Assembly: GCA_021809305.1 (NCBI GenBank)
Contig: JAKBAF010000077.1
Coordinates: 1 to 6,468, forward strand
Direction of reading: 5' to 3'
Source: a bacterium
Lineage (GTDB): Bacteria > Chlamydiota > Chlamydiia > Chlamydiales > JAFEGQ01
Length of the DNA stretch: 6,468 nt
Shown here: piece by piece, positions 1-5,588 of the stretch
Layout: each line of letters starts with the position of its first letter
Numbering within the stretch: the stretch's first letter is position 1
Notes under the pieces: generated by a model
What the model was told of the DNA's origin: nothing
Seen by the model: the letters and a program-made list of their open reading frames with translations, nothing else
Database searches by the model: none
Program-made: the position numbers and the translations under genes

Positions 1-1
1 A

Positions 2-712
2 GGTATTCGTTGTGACATAGGCTAGAAGCCCCACACAGGCATTGATCCAGCTCTGCGAGCTTGAGGCTACAAGCCGGAGGTTTTGCCACATCGTTGACCT
101 CATGCCCTCTTCAGCCCCATGGGCAACTAGCGGATCGCGCTTAAGAAAGATAAGCATAGCGACAGCTATCAAGAGACCAGCAACGCCGCCAACAACTGCG
201 ACAGCAAGGCGCCACCCCAATTGCGCAACAGCTAAAGCCAAGGGACCCTGTCCAATGATCGCACCCACACTTGCTGCAGAATTGCCTAAACCAATAAGGA
301 GGGCTAACCTCTCTGCGCGGAACCAATGCGAGGAGATGTAGACCATTCCAACCCAGGCAAAGGCTGAGCCAAATCCCATCAAAATCCGTCCAGCTGCCGC
401 GACCCAGTATGTGGGAGCAATGCCGAAGAGAATTCCTCCAAGGCCACAGAGGATGGCAGCTAGGGTAAGGAGCCTTCTTGCTCCAAACCGATCCATGAGG
501 AGCCCGACAGGGATTTGCATCGGGGCATAGACGTAGAAATAGAAGCCCGAAAGGGCCCCTATAGCACCTGCTGTGACGCCAAAGGCTGCTTCAAGCTCTG
601 GAACAATCACACTCGGCGCCGTGCGCAGAAAATACTCGTAAAGGAGGAAGAGGCAGGAGAGCCCCCACAATATCCAGGCCAAAAAATGAGCGGTTTTAGC
701 GGATCTTTTCAC
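2..712 (-). CDS. MFS transporter, N-terminal half (3' end cut by window edge)
   Basis: A membrane transporter of the major facilitator superfamily; the substrate cannot be told. The reverse strand is open from a GTG at 712-710 to the left edge, giving 237 residues without a stop. Hydrophobic segments lie at about residues 10-29, 48-68, 80-98, 102-125, 136-160 and 168-190, matching TM1-TM6, and a seventh begins near 222. The loop after TM2 holds the MFS motif A as GLLMDRFGARR (about 70-80). A charged stretch near 191-215 fits the central cytoplasmic loop. Full-length members are usually about 400-450 residues, so roughly half is missing. The GTG is chosen because the frame closes with TAA about 57 bases upstream and contains no ATG there; no clear SD precedes it, so the start is uncertain. 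From memory the N-terminal half resembles permeases of Legionella, Coxiella and Chlamydia-related bacteria. It is transcribed away from the phosphoribosyltransferase gene and shares its upstream region. Confidence 0.88.
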   Translation of the reverse strand, partial: MKRSAKTAHFLAWILWGLSCLFLLYEYFLRTAPSVIVPELEAAFGVTAGAIGALSGFYFYVYAPMQIPVGLLMDRFGARRLLTLAAILCGLGGILFGIAPTYWVAAAGRILMGFGSAFAWVGMVYISSHWFRAERLALLIGLGNSAASVGAIIGQGPLALAVAQLGWRLAVAVVGGVAGLLIAVAMLIFLKRDPLVAHGAEEGMRSTMWQNLRLVASSSQSWINACVGLLAYVTTNT

Positions 713-850
713 ATTTTGCAGATTAATATGTTTTAATTTAAATGGGGAGAGCGCAGATGCACCACCCTGTTATTTTGATGTGGCACTTGATCGACAAAGT
801 GGAGCATCATGATAGCTCCAGCCACAATAATTTCACTCAGGGGGTGGTTT
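713..850. promoter_or_regulatory. Divergent intergenic region between MFS and PRTase genes
   Basis: This 138-bp gap separates two divergently transcribed genes and must hold the start signals for both. Positions about 722-743 are very AT-rich (TTAATATGTTTTAATTTAAA) and are the likeliest core promoter zone. On the minus strand a TATTAA (723-728) lies only about 10 bases from the GTG of the transporter, so a very short leader is possible, but no matching -35 box is seen. For the plus strand no hexamer pair is convincing. I see no operator-like perfect inverted repeat. Confidence 0.35.
839..844 (+). promoter_or_regulatory. Shine-Dalgarno AGGGGG that decides the PRTase start
   Basis: AGGGGG ends six bases before the ATG at 851, a normal spacing. 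The in-frame ATG at 809 has GGAG (801-804) only four bases away. The 851 start also gives the N-terminus MFFNDRRDAG, which matches how this phosphoribosyltransferase family usually begins. Confidence 0.55.
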
Positions 851-1495
851 ATGTTCTTTAATGACCGCAGAGACGCAGGCAAGCGCCTGCAAGAAAAGCT
901 TCTTCACTATCGGAACTGCCCAGGCGCCGTGGTTATCGGTCTGCCGCGCGGCGGGGTACCGGTAGCCTATGAGGTTGCGAAAGGCTTGGACCTGCCGCTC
1001 GATATCACCTGTCCCCATAAGATCGGTGCGCCCTTCAATCCTGAGTATGCAATTGGAGCCATCACTGAGCACGGGGAGGGGATCTTTAACGAGGAGGTCA
1101 TCAAACGCCTTGGTATCTCTAAAGAGTACCTGGCACGCGAGGTGAAGGAGCGCACAAGGGAGGCTCGGGAGCGACTGCAGGTCTATCGCAATGACCCACG
1201 ACCACGAGAGGTTAAAGGAGAGACGGTCATCTTGGTCGATGATGGCCTTGCCACAGGCTCCACAATGAAGGCTGCTATCAGTTCAATGCGTGAGGAAGGA
1301 GCGGCAAGGATCGTGGTGGCGATACCTGTCTCCCCTCCTGAAACACTATATGAGATTGAACGCCTAGCAGATGAGGTCATCTGCCTCTATGCTCCAGAAA
1401 ACTTTGCCGCTGTAGGTCAGTTCTATAGAGAGTTCAGCGCAACATCAGATGAGGAGGTTATTGAACTGCTAAGGGAGCGATCTATATCAGGATAA
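851..1495 (+). CDS. Phosphoribosyltransferase family protein
   Basis: A cytoplasmic protein with the type I phosphoribosyltransferase fold, 214 residues from the ATG at 851. The PRPP-binding loop is plain at residues 126-138, VILVDDGLATGST, with the paired acidic residues D130 and D131 and the following GLATGST. The N-terminal part has the family block GLPRGGVPVAYEVA (about 30-43) and the HKIGAPFNPEYAIGAI stretch (about 56-71). The middle, about 87-116, is charged and probably helical, a hood-like insertion. These proteins are generally annotated only as 'phosphoribosyltransferase'; the acceptor is unknown and a salvage role is not shown. In some bacteria this domain occurs fused to a dienelactone-hydrolase domain, and just such a hydrolase is the convergent neighbour here. 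An alternative start at 809 would add 14 residues (MIAPATIISLRGWF). No truncation or frameshift is seen. Confidence 0.9.
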   Translation: MFFNDRRDAGKRLQEKLLHYRNCPGAVVIGLPRGGVPVAYEVAKGLDLPLDITCPHKIGAPFNPEYAIGAITEHGEGIFNEEVIKRLGISKEYLAREVKERTREARERLQVYRNDPRPREVKGETVILVDDGLATGSTMKAAISSMREEGAARIVVAIPVSPPETLYEIERLADEVICLYAPENFAAVGQFYREFSATSDEEVIELLRERSISG

Positions 1496-2152
1496 CTCGT
1501 GCAGATGATCCTGAAACCAAGTCCGAGCAGCAGTAGCTGCGCTCTTTAGCGTGCCCGGCTCTTCAAAAAGGTGAGTTGCGCCCGGAATGACCTCCAGGCG
1601 CTTCTCGCAGTTAAGAGCCTCAAGCGCTTCCTTATTAAGATCGAGAACGAGGTGATCAGCCCCACCTACAATGAGAAGCGTTGGCGCCTCTACCCGCCCG
1701 AGCCACACATCTGCAAGGTCAGGCCTCCCCCCACGAGAGACGACGGCCTGCACCTCGCGAGGTCTTGTGGCTGCTGCAATTAAGGCCGCTGCTGCCCCTG
1801 TGCTTGCTCCAAAGAGGCCAATTGGCAAGCTAGAGGTCTTCTCATAAGAAGAGAGCCATTCTATTGCTCCAAGTACGCGACCCGCAAGAAGCTCGATGTC
1901 AAAGCGAATTGCGCGAGTAGCAAGATCCTCGCTCTCCTCATCAGGTGTAAGCAGATCAAATAGGAGGGTTGCTAATCTCCCCTCTCGCAACACCTCTGCT
2001 ACGAAATGGTTGCGAGGGCTATGGCGGCTGCTACCACTCCCATGTGCAAAGAGGACAATACCTGTGGCACCAGATGGGATATCGAGAAGACCCTCGAGCC
2101 GCTTCCCCATCGATTGCACTTGAACCACTTCGGGCTGCTTAATCTTTGCCAT
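1487..2152 (-). CDS. Alpha/beta hydrolase, dienelactone hydrolase type
   Basis: A cytoplasmic serine hydrolase of 221 residues with a complete alpha/beta-hydrolase layout. The oxyanion-region motif is FAHGSGSS (35-42). The nucleophile elbow is GASTG (115-119) with S117 as probable nucleophile. D166 in GGADH and H194 in GATHLFEEPG complete the likely triad. No signal peptide is present. The start at 2152-2150 is preceded by GAGAGGA about 11 bases upstream, a slightly long spacing; an internal Met15 is a less likely alternative. Proteins of this type are called dienelactone hydrolase or alpha/beta hydrolase and are often adjacent or fused to a phosphoribosyltransferase domain; the true substrate is unknown. 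The gene lies 42 bp downstream of the SnoaL-like gene on the same strand and is probably co-transcribed with it. Its last 9 bases overlap the end of the convergent phosphoribosyltransferase gene. Confidence 0.9.
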   Translation of the reverse strand: MAKIKQPEVVQVQSMGKRLEGLLDIPSGATGIVLFAHGSGSSRHSPRNHFVAEVLREGRLATLLFDLLTPDEESEDLATRAIRFDIELLAGRVLGAIEWLSSYEKTSSLPIGLFGASTGAAAALIAAATRPREVQAVVSRGGRPDLADVWLGRVEAPTLLIVGGADHLVLDLNKEALEALNCEKRLEVIPGATHLFEEPGTLKSAATAARTWFQDHLHELS

Positions 2153-2170
2153 CGCTAAAAACGTCCTCTC

Positions 2171-2191
2171 TTTGCAACCCCGTTGCGCAAA
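2171..2191 (-). other. Intercistronic hairpin between SnoaL-like and hydrolase genes
   Basis: On the plus strand GCAAC (2174-2178), CCC, GTTGC (2182-2186) form a perfect 5-bp stem with a 3-base loop. TTT (2171-2173) and AAA (2189-2191) can extend it by three pairs if the GC at 2187-2188 bulges out. In the minus-strand transcript it falls 3 bases after the TAG of the SnoaL-like gene and directly before the purine-rich SD of the hydrolase. A run of five T occurs about 9 bases further on, too distant for a classic terminator. It could be a partial terminator, an mRNA stabiliser or a translation modulator. Confidence 0.4.
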
Positions 2192-2194
2192 CCT

Positions 2195-2623
2195 CTAGTG
2201 GCCGTGATGAGCCAGGGCAAGTGCACCTAGCTGCTCTAGTACACCATACTTGTCCCAGGCTGTCCAGGTCTCAATGATCTTACCATCCTCGATTCGATCG
2301 ATCACGACAACATGAGTAGACACTTTTTTGTTTGTTGGCCCAACTTCATCAAAGCGGCCCTTCTGAGTACCCTTGAAGGTAAGATGCGTGACAACCTTGT
2401 CGCCCTCCGCTACTTGAAACTCAATAACCTCTTTAATATCAGGAAAAGCTTGGCGAAATTTTTGAATCAATATCTTCCACTCTTCTCGTCCAGTCGATGT
2501 CTGGGGGTCTAAATGGTGGCTAACACAATTCGATGCATAGACCTCGTCTACCTCTTTTATGTTTCCCGTAGACCAGATTTCGATGGCTCGTGCTGCTAAG
2601 GCCTTATTGCTTTGTAGCGACAT
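2195..2623 (-). CDS. SnoaL-like / ester cyclase family protein
   Basis: A small soluble protein of 142 residues with the NTF2-like cone fold of the SnoaL-like/ester cyclase family. What points to this is the length, the N-terminal helix with ARAIEIWSTGN (11-21), the middle FPDIK (60-64), the strand GDKVVTHLTFKGTQKG (74-89) and the closing DGKIIETWTAWDKYGVLEQLG region (113-133) ending with a His-rich tail. SnoaL itself closes a polyketide ring, but most relatives in ordinary genomes have unknown substrates and no polyketide genes are nearby, so the name is a fold label only. The start is secure: a perfect AAGGAGG (2631-2637) sits 7 bases before the ATG, the best SD in the window, implying strong translation. 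It is probably the first gene of a two-gene unit with the hydrolase and diverges from the acetyltransferase gene. Confidence 0.85.
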   Translation of the reverse strand: MSLQSNKALAARAIEIWSTGNIKEVDEVYASNCVSHHLDPQTSTGREEWKILIQKFRQAFPDIKEVIEFQVAEGDKVVTHLTFKGTQKGRFDEVGPTNKKVSTHVVVIDRIEDGKIIETWTAWDKYGVLEQLGALALAHHGH

Positions 2624-2655
2624 ATAGCTCCCTCCTTCGGTGTTTTCTAAGCCAT

Positions 2656-2682
2656 ATAATAAACATTACAACTAAGCAACAA
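2656..2682 (-). promoter_or_regulatory. Candidate promoter for SnoaL-like/hydrolase unit
   Basis: On the minus strand TTGTTG (rc of 2677-2682) and TATTAT (rc of 2656-2661, 5 of 6 to TATAAT) are separated by 15 bases, somewhat short, within a strongly AT-rich stretch 33 bases before the ATG. A shifted -10 (TATATG, spacer 18) is also possible. Position and composition support a promoter here more than the exact hexamers do. Confidence 0.4.
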
Positions 2683-2735
2683 TTATTTTTTACAGGCCTA
2701 GAGTAACCATCCAAAAAATAAGGCAGCTTGAGGGG

Positions 2736-2764
2736 TTGTACAGAGCCACCCTCTCCGTTATAGT
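2736..2764 (+). promoter_or_regulatory. Candidate promoter for GNAT gene
   Basis: TTGTAC (2736-2741) and TATAGT (2759-2764, 5 of 6 to TATAAT) are exactly 17 bases apart, which would give a leader of about 50 bases before the ATG at 2824. The -35 match is only 3 of 6. The 200-bp divergent gap (2624-2823) thus appears to hold back-to-back promoters for the SnoaL-like and GNAT genes. I see no strong operator-type repeat between them. Confidence 0.4.
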
Positions 2765-2823
2765 TCTGCTGCAAGGCCAACTGAAAAGATCGACCTCTAC
2801 TTCCTCGCACGAGGGCGCCATAG

Positions 2824-3279
2824 ATGACAAATCCAACCCCCGATCGTTCAAGAGAGCTCCAAGTCCTCATAGCGCGCACCCCCGGCGATATTGCACGCTG
2901 CTTTCCTGCTCTGCAGGAGCTGCAACCGCATTTAAAGGAGCACGATCCCTTTGTTGGCCAAATTCTGCGTCAACTCAAAGAGGGATACACCCTGTCCTAT
3001 GTTGAAGATGAAGGTGAGGTGGGTGGCTGCATAGGGTTTCGAAGTTTTGAGACCCTAGCCTGGGGAAGACTGCTCTATGTCGATGATCTGATTACTAGAG
3101 AGAGATCAAGAAAGCGAGGCTTGGCAAGAGTGCTACTGGCGTACGCTATTGAGCACGCACGCTCTAAAAAATGCGCTGAAGTTCATCTAGATACCGGACA
3201 CCATCGCCACGAGGCCCACCGCCTCTATCTTGATATGGGATTTAAGATCACCTGCCACCACTTAGCGCTTGCGCTGTAG
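2824..3279 (+). CDS. GNAT family N-acetyltransferase
   Basis: A cytoplasmic acetyl-CoA-dependent N-acetyltransferase of 151 residues. The acetyl-CoA pyrophosphate-binding motif A (Q/R-x-x-G-x-G/A) appears as RKRGLA at 96-101 after the strand LLYVDDLIT (83-91). The following helix ARVLLAYAIEHAR (101-113) and the strand AEVHLDTG (118-125) with EAHRLYLDMGF (130-140) complete the core. The N-terminal part, about 11-60, is the usual substrate-side region. The acceptor (small amine, peptide or antibiotic) cannot be inferred. The ATG at 2824 is preceded by GAGGG (2811-2815) with 8 bases of spacing, supporting this start. It stands alone on the plus strand and its last 32 bases overlap, tail to tail, the coding sequence of the NUDIX gene. 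No defect is seen. Confidence 0.9.
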   Translation: MTNPTPDRSRELQVLIARTPGDIARCFPALQELQPHLKEHDPFVGQILRQLKEGYTLSYVEDEGEVGGCIGFRSFETLAWGRLLYVDDLITRERSRKRGLARVLLAYAIEHARSKKCAEVHLDTGHHRHEAHRLYLDMGFKITCHHLALAL

Positions 3280-3760
3280 AGCAGCAATTGCTTCCTGTCA
3301 CTTTCTTTTCAACAGGCTCGCGATGTAGCTCGGCAAATTTATCTACAAGCTCAGCAGGATAGTTCGCTGCTAATAGTTCAATAGCTTTGTACGGATCGAA
3401 CCAACCAAAATCAATGTGTTCATCACTTAGCTGAATAGAACTATCGCCAATGACCTCACATAGATAGGTTGCAAAAATCAGCCCTACATCGCCATTTTGA
3501 GTGGGAATACGAATATTGGAAAGTGCCATCTTAAAGGGACTCACGAGAGTGATATTCTGCAAACCAGTCTCTTCATAGACCTCACGTTTTAGGGCCTCCT
3601 CTAACGACTCATTTTTTTGGATACGCCCACCAGGAATATCCCAGTAACTGCCACCCTCCTTCTTGAATTTCTTTGGCTTTGACTGTAACAAGAGCAATCT
3701 GCCCTCGAGGTTATGAATCAGCGCTTTTACACCTAAATGAAAACTGTCTTCACTATGCAT
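3248..3760 (-). CDS. NUDIX hydrolase
   Basis: A cytoplasmic Mg-dependent pyrophosphohydrolase of the NUDIX superfamily, cleaving nucleoside-diphosphate-linked compounds; the exact substrate is unknown. The Nudix box G-x5-E-x7-R-E-U-x-E-E-x-G-U is perfect at residues 45-67: G45, E51, R59-E60, E63-E64, G66, L67, preceded by DIPG. The N-terminal strand GVKALIHNLEGRLLLLQ (10-26) is typical. The protein has 170 residues; the final 20 or so (from about 150) are not part of the usual fold and about the last ten are encoded antisense to the end of the GNAT gene, so the tail may be a late extension caused by loss of an earlier stop. The start is well supported by GGAGGGA (3767-3773) six bases upstream. 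It lies 44 bp downstream of the glycosyltransferase gene on the same strand and may be co-transcribed. Confidence 0.92.
   Translation of the reverse strand: MHSEDSFHLGVKALIHNLEGRLLLLQSKPKKFKKEGGSYWDIPGGRIQKNESLEEALKREVYEETGLQNITLVSPFKMALSNIRIPTQNGDVGLIFATYLCEVIGDSSIQLSDEHIDFGWFDPYKAIELLAANYPAELVDKFAELHREPVEKKVTGSNCCSTAQALSGGR
3264..3292. repeat. Two adjacent short palindromes at the GNAT/NUDIX convergent overlap
   Basis: AGCGCTTGCGCT (3264-3275) is an inverted repeat (AGCGC-TT-GCGCT), and AGCAATTGCT (3283-3292) is a perfect 10-bp palindrome eight bases on. They bracket the GNAT stop codon (3277-3279) and lie inside NUDIX coding sequence. Either could fold in RNA and aid mutual termination of the converging transcripts, but neither is followed at once by a T-run on either strand, so a terminator is not claimed. 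Confidence 0.3.
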
Positions 3761-3804
3761 GAAATTTCCCTCCGCTTATCTTCTTCCAGTCATTAAATTG
3801 GCTC

Positions 3805-5022
3805 TTATTTTCGCGAAGAGACGATCTGAACAATAGTGTCGATATCTATATCTTTTATTCCTCGATTGACATCAACATTTCCTCGACAACCCGTCTTTTC
3901 AGCAGTTTTGTCGTCAATCCAACCCTCTCCTGCAATCCATCCAAAATAGTCAACCCCATGGACTTTCGCAAAGATGCGATATTCAGGCCGAAAAGAATCT
4001 TCCGGAAAAAGTTCAATAAGCGCAGCTCTCTTGGGCAAAAAAAGTGTATGGCTTAGGCCATTTCCATGAACGCCTATAAGCACATCTGTGTTTGCAACAA
4101 TGTTGACCTGCTCCCTAAAAGGAATGGCCGCAAAATCTACACTACTTAATTCAACATTCGGCAAAGCTTTTATTTCTTCGAGAAGTTCTCTTTCGCGATC
4201 AAGAGCCAACCATCGCGCCCTGGAACGAGGGATGTAGGTCACGACGACCTTGTCGTGAGGCTTTTTTCCCACCCCACAATAGTCGTGGATACAAGAGGCC
4301 ATATTGTTCATGCTGTCTGCGGAAAGGAATTTAAAATAGCCGCCAAGCATCGATTTGGTGTCATACGGTTCAACTTTGAACCTCTCCATACTGCGGTCCG
4401 AAGTGATCGCTCTTTTAAAATAAACTGTACACCCCTGCGTTTCTTCTATAAAATCTCCCCATGTTTTTATTTCGACATTTGGGAAGAGCCCTTTAATGAG
4501 ATGATAGGTAACTTCATTAGAGACTTCCCATTTCTCTGGTATCATTCTTCCATTACCCACAATTAAAAAGAGCTGCACATCTTCTCGGTGCTTCTCGCCC
4601 GCAAAATTCCATATACCCACTAGATGTTCTAGAAAATGATAAAAATGAACGAAATGATCAGGGGTGCAATCCTTTTCCAACAGTAGGACCGCTGTTCCTA
4701 ACATGCATGGAGAGCCACTCGATAAGGATCGAAATTGAGGCGGATGTCTATATTTTGCCCACGAGTATCCCCTTCTCTCCGAGATATCCACCGCCTTGCC
4801 AAGATTGATATTCCTTCCAATGGTAAAAAAGACTCGATGCGGATTATCAAAATAGAGATTTTCAAAAATGGAAAAGCAGGTGGAAGGGGTCTCCAATTTG
4901 GTCTCTTTCCATTCGATAGGATTGTTCGAAAAGATCGATGGGGGATGGTCGCTATAAATATCGACAGGCTTCAAGAGCAATTGAAGTAACAAGAAGCACA
5001 AAGCAAAAATTCTATACGCCAT
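3805..5022 (-). CDS. GT61/DUF563-like glycosyltransferase, probably secreted or membrane-anchored
   Basis: A probable glycosyltransferase of the GT61 (DUF563) type, 405 residues from the ATG at 5022. Residues 4-18 form a hydrophobic stretch after MAYR, a signal peptide or membrane anchor, so the catalytic part would be outside the cytoplasm or at the membrane. Family-like blocks are HFYHFLEHLVGIW (126-138), a basic YIPRSRARWLALDRE (263-277) and, in the C-terminal lobe, DVLIGVHGNGLSHTLFLP (313-330) followed by ALIELFPE (334-341). The middle of that block reads HGNGLSH where many GT61 enzymes have HGAGL. The donor and acceptor are unknown; relatives act on cell-surface polysaccharide or protein O-glycans. 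A longer frame begins with TTG at 5076, but the ATG has AAAGG seven bases upstream and begins the hydrophobic leader, so it is preferred. The gene is AT-richer than the left half of the window. It precedes the NUDIX gene by 44 bp and no other surface-sugar gene is present. Confidence 0.75.
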   Translation of the reverse strand: MAYRIFALCFLLLQLLLKPVDIYSDHPPSIFSNNPIEWKETKLETPSTCFSIFENLYFDNPHRVFFTIGRNINLGKAVDISERRGYSWAKYRHPPQFRSLSSGSPCMLGTAVLLLEKDCTPDHFVHFYHFLEHLVGIWNFAGEKHREDVQLFLIVGNGRMIPEKWEVSNEVTYHLIKGLFPNVEIKTWGDFIEETQGCTVYFKRAITSDRSMERFKVEPYDTKSMLGGYFKFLSADSMNNMASCIHDYCGVGKKPHDKVVVTYIPRSRARWLALDRERELLEEIKALPNVELSSVDFAAIPFREQVNIVANTDVLIGVHGNGLSHTLFLPKRAALIELFPEDSFRPEYRIFAKVHGVDYFGWIAGEGWIDDKTAEKTGCRGNVDVNRGIKDIDIDTIVQIVSSRK

Positions 5023-5195
5023 AGAGCAACCTTTATTTCGTCGGACGAGCTTCCCATTCACAATATTTACCGTCAAGGCGTAACTCCAGCTCGATTGTTA
5101 ACCTATGCACGACGCCAAAGTTGCGAAATACCACGGTGGGTCAGTAGGATTGTAGTCGTTGTTATGCGCCGGGAATATAACGTGGGAGGGGAATT
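5023..5195. promoter_or_regulatory. Divergent intergenic region between glycosyltransferase and VOC genes
   Basis: A 173-bp gap holding start signals for both neighbours. Minus-strand AAAGG (rc of 5030-5034) is the SD of the glycosyltransferase and decides its ATG. A TTGACG (rc of 5071-5076) resembles a -35 box for that gene, but no good -10 lies 16-18 bases beyond. On the plus strand TTGCGA (5121-5126) and TAGGAT (5145-5150), 18 bases apart, are a weak promoter candidate for the VOC gene, whose SD GGGAGGGG is at 5184-5191. CGAGCT (5046-5051) and AGCTCG (5088-5093) are inverted copies 36 bases apart, of doubtful meaning. Confidence 0.3.
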
Positions 5196-5573
5196 ATGGA
5201 ACTGGGAGCGTTCTCTATTAGCTTGGCTGTCAAAGATATCGAGGCGTCGAAGCTCTTTTACGAAAAGCTTGGTTTTACAGTTTTTGCAGGGGATCAATCG
5301 CAGAATTGGCTAATTATGAAGAATGGTGACCACACTATTGGGCTGTTTCAAGGGATGTTCGATAAGAACATCCTCACCTTCAATCCTGGTTGGAATAACG
5401 ATGCTCAGCCCCTCAAAAAATTCACAGACATTCGAGAGTTGCAGCGCCAACTGAAAGGTCGTGGCGTAAGTATGGTTTCAGCAGCCGATGAAAGCTCTAC
5501 TGGCCCGGCTAGCTTTATGATTGCCGATCCAGATGGAAACACGATTCTGGTAGATCAGCACGTAACAAGTTAG
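5196..5573 (+). CDS. VOC family protein (glyoxalase/bleomycin-resistance fold)
   Basis: A small cytoplasmic protein of 125 residues of the vicinal oxygen chelate superfamily, with two beta-alpha-beta-beta-beta modules. The first is seen in SISLAVKDIEASKLFYEKLGF (7-27, SISL to GF) with HTIGLFQG at about 46-53. The second spans the helix DIRELQRQLKGRGV (78-91) and ends FMIADPDGNTILVDQH (107-122). In glyoxalase-like members a His near the start of strand 1 and a Glu just after DPDG(N)xI bind metal; here those places hold Ser7 and Leu118, so the classic metal site seems absent and a catalytic role is doubtful. Relatives are annotated glyoxalase, bleomycin-resistance or extradiol dioxygenase-like, mostly without proof. 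The ATG has an excellent SD, GGGAGGGG, four bases upstream. It converges on the reductase gene with a 15-bp gap. Confidence 0.88.
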   Translation: MELGAFSISLAVKDIEASKLFYEKLGFTVFAGDQSQNWLIMKNGDHTIGLFQGMFDKNILTFNPGWNNDAQPLKKFTDIRELQRQLKGRGVSMVSAADESSTGPASFMIADPDGNTILVDQHVTS

Positions 5574-5580
5574 GTCCTAA
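5570..5580. repeat. Palindrome TTAGGTCCTAA at the VOC stop codon
   Basis: An 11-base palindrome (TTAGG-T-CCTAA) includes the TAG stop of the VOC gene and fills most of the 15-bp gap to the convergent reductase gene. There is no adjacent T-run and the stem is short and AT-rich, so it is recorded as a sequence feature and not as a terminator. Confidence 0.25.
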
Positions 5581-5588
5581 GACTGGAT

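Noticed and set aside
42..341. 99-residue plus-strand open frame opposite the MFS gene
   Set aside because: It is antisense to clear membrane-protein coding sequence with motif A and reads as a low-complexity shadow.
1896..2123. 75-residue plus-strand frame opposite the hydrolase
   Set aside because: Arg/Ser/Pro-rich antisense shadow of a gene with an intact catalytic triad.
2731..2755. GAGGG...CCCTC inverted repeat upstream of the GNAT gene
   Set aside because: Five-base arms with a 14-base loop overlapping the candidate promoter; too weak to call an operator or hairpin.
2604..2879. 91-residue minus-strand open frame over the GNAT/SnoaL-like promoter region
   Set aside because: It overlaps the starts of two well-supported genes and their candidate promoters, resembles no family, and has no good SD; it is a chance frame.
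5095..5313. 72-residue plus-strand frame overlapping the VOC start
   Set aside because: It runs out of frame into the VOC gene, which has the better SD and family motifs.
5570..5588. Possible bidirectional terminator between VOC and DHFR-like genes
   Set aside because: The palindrome is short, AT-rich and lacks a T-run on either side.
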